Shown here piece after piece: positions 1 to 10,769 of a DNA stretch of 64,000 bases. The notes under the pieces are model-generated. The model was not told the DNA's origin and did not search any database. It saw nothing but the letters and a program-made list of their open reading frames with translations. The stretch lies in the NCBI GenBank assembly GCA_036971615.1, contig JAYKKR010000010.1:1416652-1480651 (forward strand), given 5' to 3'. The DNA comes from Amyloporia xantha. Lineage: Eukaryota; Basidiomycota; Agaricomycetes; Polyporales; Adustoporiaceae. The position numbers and the translations under genes are program-made. The stretch's first letter is position 1, and the number at the start of each line of letters is the position of its first letter.

Positions 1-9
1 ATGGAGCAA

Positions 10-1831
10 TCATCGAACTTCCCTCGTCATGTACCCCGATCGGCGCCAGGGCTCGTCACCCTGCGCAGAGCGACGAAGGGCCCAACGACGGATGAAGTAG
101 GTCACGGCCGCAATCGCAGCGACACCGAGGATGACGCCGATGGCGATACCCGCCTTCGCGCCGCCCGACAGCCCATGACTGCTTGCGGATGACGACTGCG
201 CTGCCGAGGGGTTCGCAGGGTTCCCGCCGAACGGCCAGTAGTCCCCGCCATCGGGGGGCAGAATGCACGTCAGGCTGTCGCCGTCGCTGACGTTCTGGAA
301 GTTCGTCTGTTCCGTGGAGAGCGAGACAGAGCTTTGGTCGACGACGAACGCTTCGGGGGAGGGGACGGTGTCGTCCGCTGTGCAGTTGGGACCCCGCGCA
401 CCGATGAAGGTCGTGTTCCCGAACAGGGTGTTGCCCTCGACCGTGAAATTGCGCGCGGAGGACATGGCCATTGCATATCCGAATGCACCGGTAAGTTGGT
501 TGTTGAGCACCGTTCCGGAGTCGCTGACGTTGTTCCCATACTGGTTGCCGAACCATGTCCGCGGGCCAATGGCGATTCCGATCCTAAGGTAACAAGAAGC
601 CATAGCAAGTACACGTCAGTTTCTTAGGATCGTTATGGCAGCAGAAGGGCAACCGACTTGATGATCACGTCATTGGCATTCGAACCGTCTTTCTCACCAG
701 CACTCTCCTTGCTGGTCGCGAACCCGCCACGGATAGTGTTATTCCGGACAATGGTGTTTGTGTAATTTCCTTTCCACGGCTCGTAATCTACCATGTTGAT
801 ACCACCTAGTAATGTGTTCTAAAAGAGGCTCAGTCTTCAAGCAGCTCCCAAGAGCCCGGTACGTACGTTTTCGATCCAGATAGTGTTGTTCTCCACCAAA
901 GTCCCGGGAGAACCAAACACAACGATGCCGCCATCCTAATCTTCCATTAGAGCGCGTGCAGGGTTTCCTTCAGAGGTCGCTCACCGTCGGGTTGTTCACC
1001 ATGTTATTGCGAACAACAGTGTTCATACAGCTAATACTGATACCATCGGACCACTGCTGGAAAGCATCATTCCCGCATGGACCGATGTCATTGTTCTGCA
1101 CGGTGGCATTGTTGCATTTGAAGGTGCCTTCCGCGATGTGCAGGCAAGACCAGCCGCGTGGATCGAACGAGTGAACATATTCGATGAGCTGACCCGAGTT
1201 GTCCCCGCCCATCTCGATATTTGCCCCACCGGACAATTCGCTTCCGGCAAGACGAGATCCATTGATCTGAAGGAAACGCCGGTTTGCAACCAGCGCATGT
1301 TGTGCAGACATGTACCACGACTCACCTGTATGTTGCGCAGCTTGATCCCGCCACAGTCTGCACATGCACCGCTGACAGCCGTCGTTTGCGCTGTATTGTT
1401 AAATATGGCCCCAGCGACAACGAGGGTTGCTCGCTCGTCGCCTGTAGGATAGCCGACGGTGCTGATTTCTTGGTTATTGGCGACAAATTGAAGCGGCGCC
1501 GTCAAATAGTACTGGGTGCTGGGGCATAACGGGAGCGTGTATCCGGCACCAGAGGTATTGAGTAGAGTGTTCAGACGGTCAGTGACAGTGTCTTGAGGGT
1601 CAGCAGGTTCACAATCACTCCGCGGGAGTATTTGTGGTGCAATTCTGTGGCGATATTCATGACGAACAGCTCATCCAGCTGACAGGAGACATACCTCGGG
1701 AATAGAGCCGTATCATGAGCTACATGTCTCCTATGGTGAAGTCCTCCGTTTGTGAACATGGCAGATGCGCTAGCTGCCGAGGTGAGAAATGTTGTTGATA
1801 GGTAAAAGAATGCGAGTTGTGGTGAGAGCAT
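10..1831 (-). CDS. Secreted/membrane-anchored right-handed parallel beta-helix (pectin-lyase-fold) protein
   Basis: The start at 1831 opens a signal peptide (MLSPQLAFFYLSTTF, then small residues). I joined at least six exons. The second gives PADPQDTVTDRLN...AGYTLPLCP followed by the YYLTAPLQF and STVGYPTGDERATLVVAG segments. Later exons carry runs of N-rich strands (VQNNDIG, VVRNNMV, VENNTI, IVRNNTIRGG, VEGNTLFGN), the asparagine-ladder pattern of parallel beta-helix proteins. A Ser/Ala-rich linker, a transmembrane helix (GIAIGVILGVAAIAAVTYF) and a short basic tail end the protein, with the stop at 10-12. The protein is therefore probably displayed on the cell surface with its beta-helix outside. 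Pectin-lyase-fold proteins often bind or cleave polysaccharides, but I see no catalytic signature, so enzymatic activity is not claimed. All joined exons are open with GT-AG borders, so the gene looks intact. Confidence 0.75.
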
Positions 1832-4570
1832 CTTGGTGCGTTGCCGGCCAGGACAATATGAGCTGCAGTCAAATACACTTTTAGGACAACAATACTAGGT
1901 GGAAAGACGGTCGGGAGGCGACAGAGCGCCGTGAAGGGAGAAAGAGGGAGACCAGAGGACGTAGAATGGGACGACCGGCACACAATGGTGGAACATCCAT
2001 TTAGGGCGTTATTCTGTTCCACAACACTTAGCCGACGACTACGTACAGGCTCTATTCAACGCTCACTCGCCCTCTGTCGTCCATTGTCTACTCTTTACGT
2101 GCTTGACACCGTGCAACTGCCTTGACATCCGCTCGTGCTCGCTACCTTGTTCATCTCTGGAAATCGTCTCAGAGTAGCCCTGCCGGGCTCCCATAGCCGC
2201 CGACAATGACGCGGACTAGTACACTGTTAGCAGCAATTTGTTACACTCGGGTCTAGAGAGCCTTGTGGCCAGCGCTGCAGCGTTGCAGTTTCAAACTAGC
2301 TGCAACAGGCTAGCAAACCATCTATCCATGAGGCGCAATGCGGCGCTCAGACGCCTACCCTCGAAGCGTCGTCCATATTCCACCCGAGTATAGCGGACGC
2401 GGATCTTGTACTGGCAATTGCAATCTAGTTCATACGTACACTAAGTCCGTGGTGGTCTATCACGGAGCTACTGACAGCGGGTTTCCCGCTTGCCTCGCTA
2501 CAAAACACCGTATGCATCGGATTCGTATACTTCAACATAGCAGCAGCATTGACACGACATAAGGTTATCGTACTATTGTGGCCCCATACACGCTTTACGT
2601 CGTGCATAGCCAACCGATAGGTGAGTCAATCTCCCTGCACAGTCAGTGGCTTCGAATTTGGGTATTGCCTGGTGCAGCAATCTGCCCGCGATTGTTTGCG
2701 CTTGTGTGATAGGTATGCATTCATTTATGGCGATGAACCTCCTACAGAGTCATGAGGATATTCGGGCTGTACAATACCTCGCCTCCAGGCTCAGTAACGC
2801 CTACCGTGGAATCGATACTTCCATTGCTACAGGATCTTGATCCGTATATCTTCTGCAGCATCACTGCAAGGTCCACACAGTGGTTCCCCGCGGGCTTTGG
2901 GCAGCTTCTGAGAATCTAGCTACGGATGGATGGTTTGGCGCGGCTCGACTATCATTGTATAGGCTCTGCGTATTGCACTGATAGCCAATGAGTTGCAGCG
3001 TTTCTCATGAATGAAAAGCGAGCTTCGAGATGTCATCCCCTGTGTCATCATCCGGTGGCTAGCATTCTGCGCGATGCTGTGCGGTGCGCTTCTTGACCTT
3101 GCAAAGCTTCTTCGTGGTACCAAACACTACTTCATCACCGCACCGTGTGTACTGTGATGTGGTAAGTTTATCCGTGGGTGTGAGGAATCGGTCTATTGCT
3201 TGATCATTCAAACGCTCCAGTTGTTGGAATCCAGCTCTCGTGAATTCAGATTATCTTTGTCAGTTCATGTATGGACGTGATGCAACATTGGCAATGTAAC
3301 AATGAAATTCCGTCGCCATTCATTGTTCGGCGTACCTCTTCAGGCATTACATATCGCGCTCTGCGGTGTTTTGGCCCGGCTGTGTACTGTGGGCGATGTA
3401 ATGTCGAGTCATCTGGTCAGTCTAGCCTATATGGATCCGCCCGAACTTTATCTTGACAGATGGACGCTATCTGACGCTCTACTCACTAGGTGTCGTACCC
3501 GCCCGACTTGGTTTTGGGGCATCGTTGGCTCAGCGTCCCAGTCAACGGCGGCCATCCTCATGGCTGTGTGAGGTGGATGTTTGTGAACTGATGCTATTTT
3601 CAGATAGAGAGGATCAGTCCTACCTTGACATGCATCTTACGACATACCAGCGATAACTCCACAGGAACCCCGTCGCAGAGCGTCCATACTGTCCGGGATA
3701 TGGCAGGCGCCTCCACAGGGAGGCGTAGTCACCTTGACTTGCACCGGCCCACTGTATTGGTTCATGCTGCTGCTTCTGTGCGTCCCCAGAACCGTTTCAT
3801 TTCTGCGATTACTGAATTATGTCCATCAGTCTTGTCATGTCGTTATCTGCAGTTGAGTGACATTATCAGGTCCTCTCGTTCCCATGTGCGCCCGATTTCA
3901 CCTTAAGCATAGCCGAGCGAAGGACTGTCACTCTGCCTCGCCCTACATTCTCTCAAAATAGGTACGCTCCAGAGGAGCCAGTACGACGGGAACACGTCAG
4001 TAATCCGCCGGCAACGCTCCCATGTAGAGGTCGCTCTAGTCCCACATTGTTAGCTCTAGCTTCTGATTGGCTAAGTAGGATTGTCTTTCCATTTTCGATA
4101 GACATTGACGACATGTCTCCTTCTTTCTAACCCGGACATTAGGATACCGTTCATTCAGCATTGCGCCGCCCGTGATCCGCCGTCACCGTCCCTTGCGACA
4201 TCCCACACGCCTTCGATGCCCATCTCATGCGAAGTTCACTCATCGTCTCAAGCTGTCGCCGTTCGTGATCAACCAATAGGCTTCTACGTTTTCTTTGGGT
4301 TTGACAGTGCTTCTTCAACGGACAGTGCGCCCCATATATCTGGAATGAGGGTCAACTTATGTTGTACAATGGTGATGTGATCCACTACTTATGCAGTGCG
4401 CAATTCAGTAACCTGGATGAAATAAAGCTGATGCAGAATCTCACACTACGATGATTCGACAGCACCGCATTGGCGCAGTAAGAGGGTCGAGACTCGATAG
4501 ACGCGAATTTCTGCTACCTGGGAGTGCAAATGTGCATCTATGTTACTAGATGGTGAATACGTGTTACATC
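1832..4570. other. Intergenic region, no gene recognised
   Basis: The interval holds only short unrelated reading frames on both strands (all under 100 codons). None has a recognisable domain or a convincing exon chain. It includes the upstream region of the beta-helix gene. I saw no obvious repeat or transposon remnant. Confidence 0.5.
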
Positions 4571-5811
4571 TCAATCATGGTCCCTTCTTCGTGATGGAGG
4601 AGCCCGTTCATGTCCGTGACCCCTTGCTTCATTCACATCGTCATATCGTCTCGTCCCACGCCTGTCATCGTAAGTCCTGAACCCAGGCGACCGCGACCGC
4701 GAGTCCCTGCCAGGGAAGGAGCGCCCCTCCCGTACGGGAGACCGAGTGCGTGACCCGCTTCGTCTTCTCTCCGGGGTATTTCGAGGCCTGCGGTCATCCC
4801 CGTCCCTCGCACGGCGCGGACTTCGGCTTCGTGATCTAAGCCCCCGCAGAGGTGAGCGACTGCCATATTGGCGATCTGCACCGTCGCCTGCCCGGCCATC
4901 GAGCGAATTGAGGAGCTCCTCCACGCCTCTCATCACCTCTGATTTTCCCATCGCCTTTCGCAGCTTTTTGCGCTCCTTCCTGGCGCGCCGCTCTTCCGGA
5001 GTCTCGTCCTTGTGCTTCCCCTTCGACTTCGCCTTGCCCTTTTTCGGTTTCTTCAGAGCTTTCTCCTCTTTCCTCTTGGCTACCAGATATTCATACATCG
5101 GGTCTTCGGGGTCAATAGGCGGTGCTGAGTCCTCTGAGGATTCTGACATCGCATCGTCTTCTGGGAATCGTATCGCCGTCAGGGATGTAATGGGGAGCTA
5201 CGCTTAGGCCAATGAACATACCAACGATCAACTCGGGCTTCGCATTGAGGCTCTGCTCGTCTCTCTCATGCCACTCGCCATCCTCGCCCTTTGCCTTGGG
5301 CTGTTTGTAATTCTTCACATGGTCGACGCGCAAGGTCCTCTCTAGGACCTTGGCACCGTTTAGATTGTCCACCGCCAGAACAGTGGAGCGCTGGTCCTCG
5401 TACATCAGGAATCCAAATCCCTTGGTCTTCCCCGTATCCTTGTTGCGAGGGAGATTGACATCCATGACTTCTCCATACCTTCGCAAGTGATTAGGGTTAT
5501 GCGAAGTGAGCTGAGTCAAGGCGACATACTGCGAGAATATAGTGATGACATCGCCCTCCGTCAAGTCAGAATGTAGTCCCCCTACGAATATGTAGGCAGA
5601 GTCTGGTGCAAGAGAACAGAACCTGAGTCGTGTTCCAACTTAACCAGTAAGGGGAATTGAATCTAGCCTGCTTACCTTTGTAGTCGTCATGCCATGAACC
5701 GGTCGCTCCGAGCTGAAGCTCAAGGTCGTTAATCTTGTTGATTTCACGTACGACACTGTACTCAACATGTCAGCGGAAAGCAGACTAGACATCTAGAGTA
5801 GCGTACTTCAT
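4571..5811 (-). CDS. IST3: Ist3/Snu17/RBMX2-type RRM protein of the RES complex
   Basis: A first exon of five bases (ATGAA, ending near 5807) splices to give [18 protein letters not shown], the conserved N-terminus of Ist3/RBMX2. The single RRM follows at about residues 30-115: RNP2 is YIFVGGL and RNP1 is KGFGFLMY. After it come the conserved [12 protein letters not shown] segment, then an acidic/basic linker and a long RS/RD-rich C-terminus (many SRSRSP repeats). In yeast Ist3 joins Bud13 and Pml1 in the RES complex, which binds activated spliceosomes and aids splicing and nuclear pre-mRNA retention. The RS tail is longer than in yeast Ist3 and resembles RBMX2. The RRM itself is interrupted by an intron after TIFSQ. 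The start codon lies 156 bp from the divergent eIF3d start. Identity is strong; the RES role is inferred from the family. Confidence 0.9.
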
Positions 5812-5967
5812 GACTGGCCGTTGAAGCTCTCAAGAGTGTGCAGCAGTGCTGCAGAGCCGTGTACAGAGGTCTATTGTAGAGATCACGTGCGTTCTATCGA
5901 AAGCGGCAGGGAAAAGTTTTGGCTTTGTGTCGAGGTCGTCGATCGCGTCTCGCTCTCACTGTCTCCT
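5812..5967. promoter_or_regulatory. Divergent promoter region between IST3 and eIF3d
   Basis: Only 156 bp separate the IST3 start codon (- strand) from the eIF3d start codon (+ strand). Both 5' untranslated regions and core promoters must fit here or overlap the neighbouring transcript. I see no clear TATA box. Confidence 0.5.
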
Positions 5968-8401
5968 ATGGCTTCATTCTCACTACCCCCTATCAACGAC
6001 AATCCAGACGGCGGTTGGGGGCCTTCTTCCTCCAACCTGCCCGCACAGTTCAAGTTCAAGGACATCCCTTACGCCCCTTACTCAAAATCTGACAAGCTTG
6101 GTCGCTTTGCGGACTGGAACGACATTTCGGGCGATAACCGTCAAAATGCAGGTCAGGTATCTGCGCAGGGTAACACCCGTGGAGGTGGGCCTGGCGGGCG
6201 AGGCAGGCGCGACGGCCAGCCAGCATTTGGCAGCGGAGCCGCTAGCGCTTTCGCTTACTTCCACGCAGAAGACGAGTCAAGCTTCTCTCTTGTTGATACC
6301 AAGACAAATGCAACTCGTCGGGGAGGTCCCCAAAACAGGGGCAGGGGCATGGGCAGGCTGGGCATGTTCAACAGGGGAGGCGCTCAAAGGGGCGGCCGCG
6401 GTGGTTTCACTGGGGGACGCGGTGGTGGTGGTGCCCAGCGAGGAGGAAGAAGGGGCTGGAGAGACTGGGAGAAGGTGTGTTCTTGAAAGCCGTAATCATC
6501 TGGTGATGGTAAAGGTAATCCTATTCTTGGGCCAGAACAACCGTCTTCGCGAGTCTTCAGTCGCCATTTCCCCCGAATGGAGCATGCTGGAAGAGATCGA
6601 ATTTCATCGCCTTGCCAAATTGCGCCTCGAAGTTGATGATCCAGAAGATCTGTGAGTCCTATCTGCTTGTGATCTATAACTTGCTAAAACATATTTGCAG
6701 GGATGCGTACGGCCGACTCTTCGCGTACGAGAAGTCTTACGACCGCATCACGACAAAGACCGAGAAGCCTCTTCAGATACTAGACCGGATTAAGTACAAC
6801 ACGACTACGTCCGACGATCCCATTATCCAAGAGGTAAGATATTAGATATTTTGGTCCAACCCCGGTACGATTCTGAACGCCGTCTTCTCGCTTGACAGTT
6901 GGCATCAAAGGACACTGCTACTGTGTACACCACAGATGTCATCCTCAGTGTTCTTATGTGCGCCCCCCGGTCAGTCTATCCGTGGGACATCGTTATCATC
7001 CGTGAAGGCAACAAATTATTCTTCGACAAGCGTGATGGTGGCCCATTCGATACCGTTACTGTCAATGAAAATGCTGCCGATCCTCCTCAAGACCCAACTA
7101 CTGTGAACCCCAATAATCCAAACGAGAAAATCCCTGTCCCAGAAACCCCTTCAATTAATTCGGCTACATCGTTGTCTCTTGAGGCTACTTACATCAACCA
7201 GAACTTCGCTTTCCAGTCCGTCATTGAGACGCCACCGCCCCCGCCCGTCGACTTCACAAAGCCTAATCCCTTCTACGGTCCAGATGAAACTGAACCGTTG
7301 GCATCTTGTGGATATCGTTACCGTGTCTTCGACCTTGGGATTACCGAGGATGAGGACATCAAGTTGTGTGTCCGAACCGAAGTCGACGCATACTCTCCGG
7401 GTCAGGGGAACCCTCGCGCCGGCCAGGGATTGGTGACTGTCCGTGCTCTGAACGAGTTTGACCCTCGTGCTCCGGGTGCCGGAGGTGCTCCAGACTGGCG
7501 ATCCAAGCTCGATTCGCAGCGTGGAGCCGTTGTTGCCACGGAAATGAAGAACAACAGCTGTAAGCTTGCTAAGTGGACTGTGCAGAGTGTCCTTGCCGGT
7601 GCGGACCTAATGAAGATTGGGTAAGTCTTTTCTCCCAACGCAATCTTGCACCCCTGTCTCCACCACTTCGGGTCCCCGCTAGGCTCGAGCAGGTCCGACT
7701 GATGTCCGCCGCTCGCCTGGCAGCTCGTGGTATCTTCCCCAGATTTGCTAACCGTATCTGTCATGTTCTAGATTCATTTCGCGCGTGAACCCTCGTGACA
7801 ACACCAGGCACGTTATTCTCAGCACAACCTCGACGCGCCCTATGGACTTCGCCGGCCAGCTGAACGTGTCACTGGCGAACGGATGGGGAATCGTCCGCAC
7901 GGTCACGGACATGTGCATGAAGCAGCCTGAAGGCAAATACGTTCTCATCAAGGACCCCAACAAGGTATGTAGCTTTGACGTCTGGTCCTGCGAGATGTGC
8001 CGTTTCAATCGGGAACGTCGTCGTCGGTATCACGCGTGGGCCGGTGCTATAACTGTGCCGTCCCGGCCTCTGTCGCTTGCGTTACCTCGGTTCTCTGCTA
8101 GCACCCTCTTCCCATACTTGACTAGAATTTGCGAGTTTCTACGCTGGTGTCGGGCAGCCCAGCTTTACCCGCGTGGAAGCTGGCCGCCTCCCATCACGAG
8201 GGTGATAACGGAGAATCTCAGTCCGGATTTCATCTTTCATGATGGAGATGTAGAAGTTTGCTGACTATTCGGTCTTACTATGTCCCTTTACAGCCTGTCC
8301 TTCGTCTCTACGCTGTCCCTTCCAATGCATTCACCGGGGAGGATGAAGATGACGAGGGTGCATTCGACGGCGAGGATCCTGATTCACTTGGAGCTGCGTA
8401 G
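5968..8401 (+). CDS. EIF3D: Eukaryotic translation initiation factor 3 subunit D (eIF3d, Moe1 family)
   Basis: Six exons give a protein of roughly 590 residues. The start [19 protein letters not shown] is the typical eIF3d opening and is followed by [22 protein letters not shown] glycine/arginine-rich RGG segment (about residues 110-165) precedes the cap-binding core: [87 protein letters not shown] and [15 protein letters not shown]. It ends in an acidic tail ([19 protein letters not shown]). eIF3d is part of the eIF3 complex, which recruits the 43S pre-initiation complex; it can bind the mRNA cap on selected transcripts. An upstream ATG in another frame at 5821 is ignored because conservation begins at 5968. 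The last intron (7966-8293) is unusually long at 328 nt. Confidence 0.95.
8159..8183 (+). other. Hairpin inside the long last intron of eIF3d
   Basis: Bases 8159-8165 (CCAGCTT) are perfectly complementary to 8177-8183 (AAGCTGG), giving a 7-bp stem with an 11-nt loop. It sits inside a 328-nt intron, whereas most introns in this window are about 50-70 nt. No convincing box C/D or H/ACA snoRNA signature is visible, so this is only a structural observation. Confidence 0.3.
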
Positions 8402-9115
8402 ACAATCTCGTATATCATATCTGTACCATGTACACTCACGTGTCTTGAGTAAGACGTTTCGGAAGCAACGAACCATGGTTCAGTGACGTCCTATAACGAA
8501 TGCGGATAAATGATGGGATCACACCTGTCAGGTACACTGTATAGTACGCATCTTGATCAATCGACCTCGCACGGCTATCAAGCTGGACCAGTAAGGATTG
8601 TGGTGGCCAGATCATCTCTTTAGAGTGGAAAGATGGCGGCTCAGTTCAAGATTCTCGACCATGCGGCGACATCCAACCAACCGACGGGAAGATCCTCGCA
8701 TATCACAGAGCTGCAGGCACATTCTAAGCTTCTTCTAATCTCTGTGCAAGGCTCATATGCCTCATCAATCGCGGACAATTAATGCGCAGAAAGATGGCCA
8801 GCCGCGGGAGCTTGAAGACATCCCGCAGGCCGAATGACTTCCAGGGTTTAGTCATGCGGATTTGCATAACAAGTCGGTATAGCCGTAGCGACTTTGCACG
8901 TTCGTGCGACATACAACTCATTTGTTCACTTTTAGTCATCCACTCACCTGTAATGTTGTGCATTGACCAGCGGCCAAAATTCAATATTCCGACGCGTATG
9001 AATTATTCTGAGAATCGTCACGGACAAAGTGCATATTAAATAATCCGAATGCCGTCTGAAATTGTCCTGTGCCTAGCAGAATGTGAAGAGGTCACGTATT
9101 CTGAAGAACGCAAGC
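8402..9115. other. Intergenic region between convergent eIF3d and DSC2 genes
   Basis: This is the shared 3' flank of two convergent genes. No exon chain, RNA gene or repeat is recognised in it. Confidence 0.5.
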
Positions 9116-10769
9116 CTACGCTCTCGAGCTGAGGAGAAGTGCAGCTGCGGCTTCAATGTTAGGACTGGAGGAAAAATGTACGTCAGCATTACATCCCATC
9201 GTCAACTGTCAGCAGTAAGAGAAAATTGTACACGATCCTAGGAGCATGCATACGCATTTCACCCATCGTCCGCTCCGGATTATCAGACAGCCCAACGGTG
9301 ACTGACCCCACCGCGCGACCGAGCAGAATACCAGTAGCAGAGGCACGAACTAGGCAAACATAACCGTCGGACAGCTCACCTCCTGCGCACTACATCGGTG
9401 ATCACCGCTCGTCGGACGTCTGGGAACATCACCATCAAATTACGTATGTCGTCCTCCGTGCGCCTCCTATCCTGCATCCTATCACGAAACCTCTCGCGAG
9501 CGGCCTCGGCCGCATTCGGTGCCGTTGGCAGCGGCTGCTGCGCAGTGGTCACTACCTCCGTCTCACTCAGCGCGGGCGCACTCGTCCGGCTACCGACGCG
9601 AGTTTCAAGGAAAACGCGCGTTGAGCGCCTCGTGGCTCTTCCTTCTTCTAACAGTGGCTGGAACCATTGTTTTGCAAATGTTTGAAGTCTGTAGGTAACA
9701 GGTTAAGCAGTGGACCATGCACCGGGTAAGAAAATTACCTGTGCGGTATACGCCAACCTTTGAGCTGCAGGATGTCAGACCTGTATATGCATCCTGAGAG
9801 GAGACCGATAAATGCGGGTAGTAGACTGGAGGGTAATTGGGAGATAGCTAGCTGGGAAACAATCAGTACGTTGAAGACTACGAAGTGAACGGAACACGCA
9901 AGCCAAGGTTAACAATATCAACGCAAGAGGTATCATATTCACATCTTAAATCAAGTTCCTCTGGTAAACCTAATTTCCAGTGCGTTATATAGAAGCCTCC
10001 GTACACGATGCATAGGAGAGCACCCTATATAACAGGATGAAGATTTAAGGAACTCTCGGATGATTGACATACCTTCCACTATTTTGTTCGATAGACTCAC
10101 CTGTGCTGCTAATACATATATCCATACTTTGTCGCTGACAACTGCACCGAACACCTTGAATTGATACCCCTGTGGAACCAGTCGTGTATATTGGTACAGA
10201 ATGCCGAACATGAGGCAGATAGGCCCTGATTGAAGGTTGTTGAAGATGGAGCCAAGATAACGAGACATTTGCAGCGTAAGAAGGCAGAGAAATATTGTGA
10301 TCGTTGAGACAAGCGTAGTGACGATAATGAAGGACTGGCGGTATCTACAAGGTCAAGATGTGATCATGAACGGTATTTGCTGACTCACTGCGTATTTGAC
10401 GCTACCAAATGATCTCTCGATATGCATACCGATGTTGTACAACAGCAACTCGATCAAGAATAAGTCGCTTGAATTTGCACAAGCGAGGTGGTATGTGAAT
10501 AGACGCCAATACTGTTCGCATTCATGTCAGTCTTGGAAGCCTAGTCAATGTTCGCCGCTAGACAGACCTGATAATATTTTGATATATGGGGAATCAGCTG
10601 CAAATTCGTATAGTGCTTCACATCAAATATTCCGACTGTAATGGTCGTGAGTGCAATCCCTAACATCAATCCTATCGTCACAACGCATGAGAGTGAGTAC
10701 CAGCACTGTAAGCATACACCGTGGTATCAGAGACGTACCCTTTGTCACAGAGGCATTTTCAAATGCCAT
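9116..10769 (-). CDS. DSC2: DSC2/UBAC2-like rhomboid pseudoprotease with C-terminal CUE domain
   Basis: Seven exons (10739-10769, 10568-10671, 10389-10511, 10101-10334, 9739-9851, 9380-9688, 9116-9164) join in frame to 320 residues. The N-terminal two-thirds is a multispan derlin/rhomboid-like membrane domain. Its segments match UBAC2/Dsc2: PHISKYYQYWRLFTYHLA, LLLYNIGMHIERSFGSVKYA, GILYQYTRLVP, FGAVVSDKVWIYVLAAQ and GLLSGCIYRSDILQLKGWRIP. No catalytic Ser-His pair of active rhomboids is apparent. A soluble linker leads to a CUE-type ubiquitin-binding helix bundle: DIRNLMVMFPDVRRAV, with the MFP motif, then SPNIEAAAALLLSS. In fission yeast the Golgi/endosomal Dsc E3 ligase uses Dsc2 in membrane-protein degradation and SREBP cleavage; the human relative is UBAC2. 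The family more often carries a UBA domain, which has the same fold. Two introns are long (about 250 and 215 nt). Family assignment is firm; the Dsc complex role is inferred. Confidence 0.85.

Noticed and set aside
7966..8293. Box C/D snoRNA in the long eIF3d intron
   Set aside because: A TGATGG-like C box and a CTGA D box occur but only about 25 nt apart, too close for a C/D snoRNA.
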